Position numbers and translations under genes: made by a program. Shown here piece after piece: positions 25,254 to 33,850 of a stretch of DNA of 34,995 nt. Location: NCBI GenBank assembly GCA_012841405.1, contig DUUT01000116.1:1-34995 (forward strand). Reading direction: 5' to 3'. The notes beneath the pieces were generated by a model. It was not told the DNA's origin. It ran no database searches and saw nothing but the letters and a program-made list of their open reading frames with translations. The DNA is from Chloroflexota bacterium (GTDB lineage Bacteria > Chloroflexota > Anaerolineae > UBA1429). The stretch's first letter is position 1. Every line of letters begins with the position of its first letter.

Positions 25254-25682
25254 GTGGCTACCGTCAAGAGGGAAAGCGGCCAGGACTTGGTCGAGTTCGC
25301 GCTCATCGCGCCGTTCCTATTTGCGGTGCTGTTTGGCATCATCGAGTTCGGCGTAGCGATCTGGCGGTACAATACCCTCGCCAACACCGCGCGCGAGACC
25401 GTGCGCGAGTTCATCGTTTATCCCTCCGCCGAGCGCGCTGCCCCTTCATTCAAGAATACGGTCGAGGAATATGCGGTTCGCTACGCGCGAGACGTCGCCG
25501 GCATTGCCGTGACCTCTAGCTACGATGACACCCCGATAGTCATCACCAGCACAGAGGGAATCTCGAGGACGTTACCGAGGCTCGTCGTCACGGTAAACTA
25601 CACTCATGAGACGATCACCGGGCTGTTCGGACCGATTCCGATGGAGGCAAAGGCATCGATGCTCGCGGAGGTATGGGACTGA
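25254..25682 (+). CDS. tadE: TadE-like minor pilin
   Basis: A 142-residue protein starting (V)ATVKRESGQDLVEFAL, with the TadE helix IAPFLFAVLFGIIEFGVAIW and the conserved RYNTLANTARETVRE that follows. GQDLVEF resembles the class IVb processing site, so it is probably cut by the local prepilin peptidase. I chose the GTG at 25254 because AAGGAG lies six bases before it; the ATG at 25209 has no ribosome site. Its stop overlaps the next start (TGATG). The gap at 25106-25253 holds only a palindrome, GACGGCCGTC (25120-25129). Confidence 0.87.
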   Translation: MATVKRESGQDLVEFALIAPFLFAVLFGIIEFGVAIWRYNTLANTARETVREFIVYPSAERAAPSFKNTVEEYAVRYARDVAGIAVTSSYDDTPIVITSTEGISRTLPRLVVTVNYTHETITGLFGPIPMEAKASMLAEVWD

Positions 25683-26125
25683 TGTCGCGGAGAACCCCGT
25701 CCGACAGCTTTCGCAACGAGCGAGGGGCGAACCTCGTCGAGATGGCCATCGTATTGCCGTTCCTCCTCTTGCTCCTTGCTGGGGTCATCGATCTCGGGCG
25801 CGCGTTCTACACGTATCTCAGCCTCACGAACGCGGTGCGCGAGGGAGCGCGGTTCGCTGCCAAGCTTCCCTATCAGGACAACGAGGATGCGATCGTCGAG
25901 CTCGTTATCGCCCGCGTACGCGAGGAGCCGATGCAGTCCGTTCCGGCGGATGCGATCATTGTCGAAAAGCCCATTCAGGGACTAGGAGGCCCAAAGGGCA
26001 GCCCGGTAACCGTGCGAGCGAACCTCCTGTTTGACCCGATCCTCGGTCCGTTCATTGGCCGAGAGACAATCACCATCACTACCGAGGCCACGATGCGCAT
26101 CTTTGGCGTCGATGGCGTTGAGTAG
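25682..26125 (+). CDS. Second TadE-like minor pilin
   Basis: A 147-residue protein starting MSRRTPSDSFRNERGANLVE, with the TadE-type helix MAIVLPFLLLLLAGVIDLGR and LSLTNAVREGARFAAK. It is translationally coupled to the gene before it: ATG overlaps the TGA stop, with GGAGGT at 25667-25672. The C-terminal half is a beta-rich pseudopilin-like region ending MRIFGVDGVE. TadE-type proteins are minor pilins needed for pilus assembly. Confidence 0.85.
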   Translation: MSRRTPSDSFRNERGANLVEMAIVLPFLLLLLAGVIDLGRAFYTYLSLTNAVREGARFAAKLPYQDNEDAIVELVIARVREEPMQSVPADAIIVEKPIQGLGGPKGSPVTVRANLLFDPILGPFIGRETITITTEATMRIFGVDGVE

Positions 26126-26177
26126 CGTCCCCATGGGTTGGCGACGTCTGACATTGTGCAGGGGTGAGAGGTGTAGT

Positions 26178-27623
26178 ATGGCTAGATGGTGGGCGACCAG
26201 GGCTTTGGAACCGGGGCAGCGAGGGCAAACCCTCGTGCTGGTGGCGCTTTCACTCGTGGTGCTCTTGCTGGTCGCAGGCCTGGCGATCGACGTGGGCGTG
26301 TGGTACGGAGCGCGACGACACATGCAGAACGCAGCCGATGCTGGCGCGCTGGCCGGCGCCTGGGAGATCTGTCACGGCGATCCGGCCAATGCGGCGAGCG
26401 AGGCAATGCACTACGCCGAGCTCAACGGTGCCGACGCCAGCCTGACTGAGGTACAGGTCATCTCCGACACCCGTACGGTCGTTGTAACGGCGAGGACAAG
26501 CGCTGATCTGTACCTGTCAAGCATCGTGCTTTCCGACTTTTCCATCCCGGCTGTGGCCGCCGCACGCTGTGGAAAGGCTACGACAGGGTGTGGCATGTGG
26601 CCGGTGGCGTTCGATCTGCCAACCTACACCTCCACTGAGCTCAGCGGCGAATGCAATGGCCCAGCGTCGTGGGACGGGGGGGCGTATCTGAGCAGCCGTC
26701 CCGTCAACAGCGGGGCCGACTTTAACGACAAGAGTCAGTTCATTCTTTGGGCCGGAGACAACAAGGACCCAACCCGAGACGAACTCGACAAGATTGCACA
26801 GCACTGTCGGTTTTACAGTCACCCGACCAATGGCGAGCCGTACAAGCTTGCAGATATTCAGGGAGGATCCCCTATGGATCCAGGTAACCGAGGCTGGGTA
26901 GCCCTCAAACTGCTACCGGGCTTCGAAATCCCTAGCGACATAGATTACTGCAAGAAACAAGATACACAGAACTGCGGTGCTAACGCGCTCAAGTGTTGGC
27001 TCAAGTATGGCTACATCGGCAGCATCGGGATCGGGACCTGCCTGGCCACTGAGGAAGGCCATGTCAGTAGTGCGCTCGACGCAGCGAAAGCAAAGGTGGG
27101 GGAGCCGGTATCCGTTGTCCTTTATGACAGCCAAGGCTGCTCAACAAACGGCAACCCCATTACCTGCGGCGGGAACAAAACCTACCATGTTGCGGGGTTT
27201 GGCTGCGTCCGCGTCGAGCACGTCTTCGACGGCAAGAACTGCAATAACGTTGACTGCAACGCGACTCTCGACAACTCGAACTCTATTCAGTTCCAACGCC
27301 GTCTTGGTGGAACAGATCCCGAAGATGTGGAGTACACGTTTAGTGTCACGCGAACCGACAAGGAACCGTATCCCACTTTGTACCCCGGCCAGAAGGGACG
27401 GGATACCAGCGGGACCTACAACTGTTACCCACAGGGCAACGGCTGGAAATGTGATGGCAACCAGGCTCCCCTGACTGCTTGTCCGTCGTCCAACGCGGGC
27501 CTCACCGGCATCGTCGTAACCAAGCTATGCTCCTGCCCGGCTACCGACTGCGACGGCACCGATGGGAGCAACCCGCCGTCCGCGATGGATGCCGTCAGCC
27601 TGATCCCTTGGCCTCCCGAGTGA
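26178..27623 (+). CDS. tadG: TadG-like pilus-associated protein, cysteine-rich
   Basis: A 481-residue protein. The N-terminus, GQRGQTLVLVALSLVVLLLV, continues through AGLAIDVGVWYGARRHMQNA to ADAGALAGA, the standard TadG start: one membrane helix, then the Ala-rich motif. The remainder is exported and has about twenty cysteines (for example KCWLKYGYIG, NCNNVDCNAT, LCSCPATDCDG), so disulfides are likely. No von Willebrand MIDAS motif is seen. The ATG at 26178 follows GTGAGAGGTG; an upstream open frame overlaps the tadE gene and is not used. It may be a pilus tip or cell-wall anchoring protein. Confidence 0.8.
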   Translation: MARWWATRALEPGQRGQTLVLVALSLVVLLLVAGLAIDVGVWYGARRHMQNAADAGALAGAWEICHGDPANAASEAMHYAELNGADASLTEVQVISDTRTVVVTARTSADLYLSSIVLSDFSIPAVAAARCGKATTGCGMWPVAFDLPTYTSTELSGECNGPASWDGGAYLSSRPVNSGADFNDKSQFILWAGDNKDPTRDELDKIAQHCRFYSHPTNGEPYKLADIQGGSPMDPGNRGWVALKLLPGFEIPSDIDYCKKQDTQNCGANALKCWLKYGYIGSIGIGTCLATEEGHVSSALDAAKAKVGEPVSVVLYDSQGCSTNGNPITCGGNKTYHVAGFGCVRVEHVFDGKNCNNVDCNATLDNSNSIQFQRRLGGTDPEDVEYTFSVTRTDKEPYPTLYPGQKGRDTSGTYNCYPQGNGWKCDGNQAPLTACPSSNAGLTGIVVTKLCSCPATDCDGTDGSNPPSAMDAVSLIPWPPE

Positions 27624-27704
27624 TCGTGCAGTCCAAGTACGAACCGGGGCGCTCCTAGACTCCACCCCGGCCGCTCGGCAACCAACACACGGAGGAACTC
27701 TCGC

Positions 27705-28373
27705 GTGCAGGGTTCGATCATCGGCACTCTCTTCGGCCTCCTCAGCGGTGCCATCGCCTGGCTGGCCGCCCGCGCCTTTGTCGCCCACCATCGCGACGAG
27801 GCCGTTGACCTCGCGTGGCTCCTTGAGGACGCCCGCGGCGCGCTGACCCCGCTGGGTGCCCTGTTCGTGGCCGCATTGGCCCTCTTGGGGGCGTTCATCG
27901 GCGGCCGCGCCGCCGGCACCGCCGAGGTCGTGGTCGCGCTGCTGGCCAGCGCGCTGTACGCGGCCATCACCGTGATCGATTTTCGGGTCCGGCGTATCCC
28001 GAACCCGCTCGTGGTGGCACTCCTCGCCGTGGGCGCGCTCCAAATGCTATGGCTCGGGCGACCAACACTCGCCTCGGCGGCGCTCGGGTTGCTCGTAGGG
28101 GGCGGCATCTTTGTGCTGCTGGCCCTCTTGCGACGCGGCGCCATGGGTGCCGGCGACGTCAAGCTGGCGGCCGCCGTGGGCTGGCTGGTGGGCTTTCCCC
28201 TCGCCCTAACGGCCCTCTTCTGGGGCATCATTGCCGGCGGCGTGGCCGCACTCGTGCTGCTCATCACGCGCCGCGCCGGGCGGAAGGACACCATGGCCTA
28301 CGGGCCGTACCTATCCTTAGGAGGGTGGCTGCTCCACCTCGCGATGCTCGGCCTGCTCCCCTGGGGCGCATAG
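27705..28373 (+). CDS. Type IV prepilin peptidase (TadV/CpaA-like)
   Basis: A 222-residue polytopic aspartic protease (peptidase family A24) that should cut the Flp and TadE precursors made in this locus. Catalytic Asp92 is in VIDFRVRRIPNP and Asp151 in the GxGD motif GAMGAGDVKLAA. The C-terminal YGPYLSLGG is also conserved. The N-terminal cysteine methyltransferase domain of PilD is absent. An extra N-terminal region has two helices. The start is GTG with GGAGG about ten bases upstream. Confidence 0.92.
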   Translation: MQGSIIGTLFGLLSGAIAWLAARAFVAHHRDEAVDLAWLLEDARGALTPLGALFVAALALLGAFIGGRAAGTAEVVVALLASALYAAITVIDFRVRRIPNPLVVALLAVGALQMLWLGRPTLASAALGLLVGGGIFVLLALLRRGAMGAGDVKLAAAVGWLVGFPLALTALFWGIIAGGVAALVLLITRRAGRKDTMAYGPYLSLGGWLLHLAMLGLLPWGA

Positions 28374-28577
28374 GCCTTTGCCGCCGAGCGCAACGAGACC
28401 GCTGGCGGGCGAACGCGAGGTAGACATTGACACGGATCTGCTATCGAACTCTGGAGTTCTTCTGGCTCCGTAAGCCACCATTGACCCGTGTAGACATCCG
28501 GCTGTTGGACGAACTCGTCGTACGGCCCCCTGAGGCTCCACAGGTTCTATGCGGTCCAACGCGTCACATCGAGGGAC

Positions 28578-28949
28578 ATGATGAAGGACGGCATTCGCAT
28601 CATCAACGCCACCCGCGGTTGTGTGCTCGTCTCGAGCGGCCGGATCGCCGACAACTACTGGACGCGCCTGCGCGGCCTCATCGGCGCCCAGCCCCTCGCG
28701 CCCGGAGAGGGCCTCCTCATCTCTCCGTGCACCTCTGTGCACACCCACTTTATGGGCTTTCCCATCGACGTGCTGTACGTCAACGGGGACCACGAGATCG
28801 TCGGCATCGACGCCAACCTGGCGCCGTGGCGCTTTGGACGGTTCTACAAGCGGGTGCGTTACGTGGTCGAACTGCCCGCCGGTACGGCGGAAGAGACGGG
28901 CACCGCGGTGGGGGATCGGCTCGAGACCCATCGGGCGCCCGTGGAATAA
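28578..28949 (+). CDS. DUF192 family protein
   Basis: A 123-residue protein with the DUF192 pattern: an early TRLRGLIGAQPL, then LISPCTSVHTHFMGFPIDVL and a late RYVVELPAGTAEE. The family is small, mostly uncharacterised, and sometimes exported; no signal peptide is seen here. ATG 28578 or 28581 could be the start, and GAGGG at 28571-28575 fits the second better. The gap before it (28374-28577) has a TTGACA at 28427-28432 without a good -10. Its place after the prepilin peptidase suggests it may belong to the pilus locus. Confidence 0.82.
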   Translation: MMKDGIRIINATRGCVLVSSGRIADNYWTRLRGLIGAQPLAPGEGLLISPCTSVHTHFMGFPIDVLYVNGDHEIVGIDANLAPWRFGRFYKRVRYVVELPAGTAEETGTAVGDRLETHRAPVE

Positions 28950-28985
28950 CCGAGCCCGCGCCCTAGCCAGCCTCAAGGAGGCATC

Positions 28986-30963
28986 ATGCGCGTGCTTGCT
29001 CGCATCCTGGCGCTGTTGCTCGTTATCTTTACCGTCGCAAGCCCAGCTGTGGTGGCCGAACCTCGCCCCTCCTTGGCGGGGCAAACGCTCCTCGAGCCGC
29101 CCAGCGGAGACGCCCGTGGTCCCCAACCTGCTATACCCGCCGTACTACTACCCGCCCATCCGTGTCGACGAGGCCGACGAACGCACCTTTGAGGACCGGA
29201 CGATCGCCGTCCCCAGGTTCATCTGGAGCCGCGTCGACGGCGCCTCCTACCACGAGTTGTGCATCGATGACGTTCCCTAGGGGGAGACGATCTACAGCGA
29301 GTACACTCTCGAGGAGCGACCCGAACCCGGCACCTACTTCTGGCGTGTCCGTCAGGTAGCGCCCAGAACCACTAGCTGGTCACGGACCGGAAGGTTCATC
29401 GTCAGCCGTGCGTTCACCTATGCTATCCCCGACATGACGGCGCCACGTACCGCGTGGGAAGCCGCTGGCATGGGATGGTACCAACCCGCGAACGAGTCAG
29501 GCGATGCCGCCGCAAGTCACGATCTGATCGGCTTCCACCTGGTGATGACCGGCACCCATACGACGCTGGGCATCTCCGTGGGCCCTGACACGACCCTAGG
29601 GATCTTTCGACACCGACCACATCGATACCTGCGGTGCACGGACCGCTCCCAGCGGGCGCCCCGGCCCCGCGGCGCCGGAGGCCCATTACCCGGAGTACGC
29701 CATCTACTGGCAGTATGCCGACAGTGCCATGGGTGCTGGCGAGGTGTAGGCGTGGCAGAACGGCTCCTGGCAGAAACGGGGCACGTTGGCCAACATCCTC
29801 AGCGAGTATGCGTACGACACAGCGGATGGCTTTCTCAAGATCAAGCTCTCGTCCAGTCAGATTGATCAGCCCGGCAGCCTGAGCCTGCTCGTCTTCACAG
29901 CGGATGCCTCCGGCAAGGTCGCAGACCTGCTTCCGAATGAGCCTGGGAGTCCCAGCGTGACAGCCTTCCATACCGAGGGCGCCTCGCCGACGCCAATCCT
30001 ACCGGTCAACTCGCTCGGTTCGGGAGAGAACCTGGACTACTGGAGCCTCACCCAAGTTGAGCGCAACACACCGGTGCTGATGTGGCGTCATACCAACGCC
30101 CTCAATGATGACGGCGTTATCTCGACTCTGTTCTTCCAGACTTACAAGGATGACACCTTCTCTACGCTCTACGAGAGTGAGAACGGGAAGAGTCCGAACC
30201 GGACCTCTTCCAGCAAGTACTTCTGGGATGCCAACACGTACTGGGCGCCGCAGGTGCATTACAGCGACAACAACAGCTACAACTGGCGCGTCACGCGTGC
30301 CGGCTTTGGCACCTCAGCGCCGCACCACTTTTCCAAGTTTGGCTACATCCCGGCCAAGCTCAAGGTAGAGCCCGGCCATCCTAAGCAAGACGTCAGGGGC
30401 ACCCACGTCACGCCAAGCTTTAGCTGGCAAGCGGCGCAGTCGGCATCCAAGTATGTCTGGGAGCTCTATGAAGGGGGCACCCGCAGAGCGTACCAGGAGA
30501 CGATGATGCCCTTCTTCACGCCTCGCACTGCTCTGAAGGACGGCACCTATACCTGGAAAGTGTGGGCCAAAGACGTTCGAGGCCGGTTGACGACCCAAGC
30601 GGCAGAGGGCGAGTTCCGCAAAGAGGCCCTTCGCGTCGAACCGGATGACGTCCGCGTGGAAATGGGAGCGGCACGCTTGTGATTTCGTGGAAGCCTGTAC
30701 AGGGTGCAGCGTACCACAAAGTCACCATCGCGTCCGACGAGAACCTTTCCCGCAACGTGAGCACCTACAACACGCACAACACCACGTTTACGCCAGATAC
30801 CTTTCCCAAAGCCGCACAGAGTGGCAGCGGCATCTACGTGCGCGTCGTCGTGTACGATAACCAGAACAACGTTGGTCAGTATCTCATGGAGCCGCGCTTC
30901 GTGCCCCGCCCTGCGGTTCCTGAAGTGGCAAGGATCACTCTACCTGTTGTGATAAAGCCCTAG
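28986..30963 (+). pseudogene. Decayed gene for a secreted protein with fibronectin-type repeats
   Basis: It starts well, with AGGAGG, ATG 28986 and a signal peptide (ILALLLVIFTVASPAVVAE). The reading frame then changes near 29100, near 29600 and near 30650. In-frame TAG stops lie at 29278-29280 (between DDVP and GETIYSEY) and 29747-29749 (between GAGEV and AWQNGSW). Joined, the frames give a protein of about 650 residues with repeated strands FIWSRVDGASYHEL, FSWQAAQSASKYVWEL and ISWKPVQGAAYHKVT, typical of Fn3-like extracellular modules. The end, ARITLPVVIKP, resembles the C-terminal tails of Chloroflexota secreted proteins. Five lesions in one gene point to true decay rather than a single sequencing slip. 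The longest intact piece is 29786-30682. Confidence 0.8.
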
Positions 30964-30979
30964 GCTCCCCCGGGTATAA

Positions 30980-31010
30980 CGAGACCCCACCCTCACTGGG
31001 TGGGGTCTCG
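30980..31010. terminator. Terminator hairpin between the pseudogene and the fucosidase gene
   Basis: CGAGACCCCACCC (30980-30992) and GGGTGGGGTCTCG (30998-31010) form a perfect 13-base stem with loop TCACT. It sits between converging genes and could serve both. There is no long T-run. Confidence 0.75.
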
Positions 31011-31039
31011 CGCTTCTCGTGGCGTCCATTGGGGTCTCC

Positions 31040-32380
31040 CTACGCCCTCTCCCGCCCATCGGCCCACACCGACGTCCCGCGGGCCGCCGCCCAGCTCGTC
31101 ATCCGGCGCGGGTCGCCCTGCCAGAGGCGATCCTTCGCCCATGGGCGAGGCTGTGGCCGCCCGGCGCACTCGAGCTTGATCACAGGGAGCAGCTCCGTCG
31201 GCGGCTCGATCGGCAGCCCCGAGATGGCGAGCTCGTCGACACCCTGCTCAAAGGCCAACTCCTGCCCCGTGGTCAGCAGCACAGCGCGCTCGACGCGTGT
31301 ATCGAGCCCCGCGAGCCGGAGCACGCCCTGCCCATCCCAAAAGCGCACGATGAGGTAGAGGGCGTTGCCCTTCACCGTCTGGTAACCATAGGTGATGAAC
31401 TCGCAGACATCGCCCGCCTCGGCGCCATAGATCGCCTCGCCGTGTACCGCCAACCACCGCCCCAGCGCCTCGGCCCGCGCCACGAACGCGGCCGGAAGCT
31501 CACCCTCCGGGGTGGGCCCCACGTTCAGCAGCAGGTTGCCGCCCTTGCTCGCCGCCTCCACGAGCATGTCGAGCAGCACGTCCGCAGGGCGCCAGCGCTC
31601 GCCCCGGGCATGGCCCCATAGCCGCCAAGTGCTCACCTGGCACGATTCCCACAGACGCCCCGGCTCGGCAATGATGTGGTGCTCGGGCGTGCCGAAATCG
31701 CCCCACTCGGTCGCCGCGCCCGGCCCGGCACCCCCATCGGCGGATGTCGCCCCCTCCGCAGAGCGGCCGAGGCGATTGTTGATGAGGATACCGGGCTGCA
31801 GCTCGCGGATCATCGCCACGAGCTCGGCGGCGCGCCAGTCCTCCGCGCTGTGCGGCCACGCGCCATCGAACCAGAGGACATCGAGACGCCCATAGTTAGT
31901 GACCAGCTCGCGTACCTGGGCGTGCACATAGCTGCAAAAGCGCTCCCATCCCGCCGGGTCGTGGGCTGGCCCCTCCCAGTACGCCGGGATGCGCCAATCG
32001 GCCAACGAGTAGTACAGCCCGACGCGCAACCCCTCAGCGCGAAACGCGTCGACATACTCGCGCACGAAATCGCGCCCCGCCGCCTGCGAGGCGCTCGTAT
32101 AGTCGGTGCACTGCGAGTTCCACAGGCAGAACCCGTCATGGTGGCGCGACGTCAGGATGGCGTAGCGCATCCCGGCGCGCTTGGCCACCCGCGCCCAGGC
32201 GGCGGCGTCGAATCGCGTCGGGCACCAGTCACAGGCCATCGCCGCATAAGCGCGCTGGTCGAGGTGCTCGCGAAACAGCGGCTGCTCCCCCCGCCCGATG
32301 CGACTATACGGCCCCCAGTGAATAAACATCCCGAACCGCGCCTCGGGGAACCATCGCCATTCGTCAGGAATCGCGTACAT
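31040..32380 (-). CDS. Alpha-L-fucosidase (GH29-like)
   Basis: A 446-residue glycoside hydrolase. The start MYAIPDEWRWFPEARFGMFI continues HWGPYSR, the GH29 signature. Other family segments are AKRAGMRYAILTSRHHDGFC, LRVGLYYSLADWR and LDVLWFDGAWPHS, whose Asp (near residue 171) is in the nucleophile position, then NRLGR and SKGGNLLLNVGPTPEGELP. No signal peptide is seen, so it may be cytoplasmic and act on imported oligosaccharides. The ATG is preceded by GAGGAG on the minus strand; the frame is open further upstream only through the dispersed repeat. It is last in a minus-strand group with a UroD-family gene and an aldolase. Confidence 0.9.
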   Translation of the reverse strand: MYAIPDEWRWFPEARFGMFIHWGPYSRIGRGEQPLFREHLDQRAYAAMACDWCPTRFDAAAWARVAKRAGMRYAILTSRHHDGFCLWNSQCTDYTSASQAAGRDFVREYVDAFRAEGLRVGLYYSLADWRIPAYWEGPAHDPAGWERFCSYVHAQVRELVTNYGRLDVLWFDGAWPHSAEDWRAAELVAMIRELQPGILINNRLGRSAEGATSADGGAGPGAATEWGDFGTPEHHIIAEPGRLWESCQVSTWRLWGHARGERWRPADVLLDMLVEAASKGGNLLLNVGPTPEGELPAAFVARAEALGRWLAVHGEAIYGAEAGDVCEFITYGYQTVKGNALYLIVRFWDGQGVLRLAGLDTRVERAVLLTTGQELAFEQGVDELAISGLPIEPPTELLPVIKLECAGRPQPRPWAKDRLWQGDPRRMTSWAAARGTSVWADGRERA

Positions 32381-32494
32381 GATGCTCCTCGCTGTAGTCC
32401 CCATTCGCCACGCTGCACGCCCCTCACCGCCGCGAGAGGGGACGGGGTACAGATTCCGGGCGCCCGCACAGCGCCGTACGAGGCCATGTCGGGA

Positions 32495-32612
32495 GAACGC
32501 ACCGAGCGCAGAATCGATGTCGCCCCGAGCGCGAGCGAGGGGCCCTGACGCCCATCGACAAGCTTTCTCGCCACGCGCGGAACGGCGCTGCGGCCCTTTA
32601 CCCAAACACTAC
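32495..32612 (+). repeat. Dispersed intergenic repeat, copy 3
   Basis: It fills most of the gap between two minus-strand genes. Shared blocks with copies 1 and 2 include ATCGATGTCGCCCCGAGCGC, then GAGCGAGGGGCC, CGCCCATCGACAAG, TTTCTCGCCACGC and AACACTAC. The right edge abuts a gene stop exactly as copy 2 does (CTAGGTAGTGT read on the minus strand). Confidence 0.85.
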
Positions 32613-33731
32613 CTAGGCGATCGGGTACACCCCTCGCTCGCGCACCACTTCGCTCACCCAGGCCACGCGATCGATGAGCGAGTCGGGCATGACATTGTCG
32701 GCCACGCCCAGGATAAAGGCATCGCCGGGCTTGATGGCCTCAAAGATGCCATGCACGTAGGCGCGGAACTCGCCCTCCGGCACGCTGGGCGCCAGGAGGA
32801 GCGACGGCAGCCCGCCCCAGATGATCACGCGGTTGCCCCACGCCTCGCGGGCGCGCTCCAGCGTCATCGGCACCATGGGCGCAGTGACGAAGCACTCGAC
32901 CATGTCCCAGCCGGCCCGCTCGATGTGCTCGACGATCTGCGAGGTATCATTGTCGGCATGCATTGCCACGGCGATCCCTCGCTCGTGGACATACGGCATG
33001 AACTCGTCGTAGTAGGGGAGGATGTACTTCTCAAAGATGCGCGGAGGCGTAAACTGGGAGGAGAGGTGCACCCCGTGAAGCACGAGTCGCGCCGGTGACG
33101 CGGCAATCACCGGCCACAGGCGTGCCCGCTCCACCTCGGTCATCACTGCAAGGAGATGCTCGATCTCGTCAGGATAGTCGGCCAGCTGGTAAAAGGCGTG
33201 GTCATAGCCCGCCAGGTCGAGAATGAACGTGTGGATGGGCACATCCCCGACGCCCACCATCGGCAGGCCGTCCTCGCCGATCTCGGCGTCGTACGTCCGA
33301 TAGGCATCATAATCGGCGCGCCAGTGGGTGTGCTCGACGATCCACTCCCACACGCGATAGTCATCCGGGCCCTTGAGGGGGTACTCCTCCACGCGGCCCG
33401 GGAGCCCCTGCGCCTCGAGATCGGCCGACTGGTGCTCAGTCGTTCGTACCGACCCCATGGGCGTGTGGTACTCGGTCACCTGCAGCAGTCCCTCGCGCCG
33501 CGTGACCACCTCCACTCCCTCGCGCTCTACGGTAAAGATGCGGCCGTCGCGCGCCGGCGTGCCCACGCCTAGGGCCCGCTCCACCTCACGCAACGACATG
33601 CCGCGGAAACGCTCAGGCATCGTGCCGCTCAGTACGCGGGCGTCGTACCACAGCTTGAGCCGGGGAATCCAGGGGATGCGATCCGGCGGCCGCCGGTCGA
33701 GAATGGCGAGAAGGCGCTCACGGTCGTTCAT
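32613..33731 (-). CDS. Uroporphyrinogen decarboxylase-family protein
   Basis: A 372-residue TIM-barrel protein of the UroD/MtaA-like superfamily. The start, MNDRERLLAILDRRPPDRIP, is typical. Later segments are YILPYYDEFMPYVHERGI, AMHADNDTSQIVEHIERAGW and IIWGGLPSLLL. The HxCG metal site of cobamide methyltransferases reads HADN here. The sequence is closer to the broad group of UroD-like proteins found beside sugar and methyl catabolism genes than to heme enzyme HemE. The real substrate is unknown. The start is at 33731 (GGGGGCAGG just upstream) or 33743. It is the middle gene of the minus-strand group. Confidence 0.82.
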   Translation of the reverse strand: MNDRERLLAILDRRPPDRIPWIPRLKLWYDARVLSGTMPERFRGMSLREVERALGVGTPARDGRIFTVEREGVEVVTRREGLLQVTEYHTPMGSVRTTEHQSADLEAQGLPGRVEEYPLKGPDDYRVWEWIVEHTHWRADYDAYRTYDAEIGEDGLPMVGVGDVPIHTFILDLAGYDHAFYQLADYPDEIEHLLAVMTEVERARLWPVIAASPARLVLHGVHLSSQFTPPRIFEKYILPYYDEFMPYVHERGIAVAMHADNDTSQIVEHIERAGWDMVECFVTAPMVPMTLERAREAWGNRVIIWGGLPSLLLAPSVPEGEFRAYVHGIFEAIKPGDAFILGVADNVMPDSLIDRVAWVSEVVRERGVYPIA

Positions 33732-33760
33732 CCTGCCCCCCATGTATGAGGTTTGCCAGC

Positions 33761-33836
33761 GCAGGGAACAGGGGGCACAGGGCGCGCGAGGGATGACCCC
33801 ACGGCATCACCGCCCGCGGTGCTCCCTGTTCTCTGC
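33761..33836 (+). repeat. Imperfect 18-base inverted repeat
   Basis: GCAGGGAACAGGGGGCAC (33761-33778) and GTGCTCCCTGTTCTCTGC (33819-33836) around a 40-base centre. The two differences are both G-U pairs when read as plus-strand RNA, so on that strand the stem is continuous. It lies between two minus-strand genes. It could be a small mobile-element relic, a processing site or an antisense RNA. Confidence 0.6.
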
Positions 33837-33850
33837 GGTGATCGCTGCGT

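Noticed and set aside
28427-28455. Promoter for the DUF192 gene from TTGACA at 28427
   Set aside because: No acceptable -10 box lies 16-18 bases downstream.
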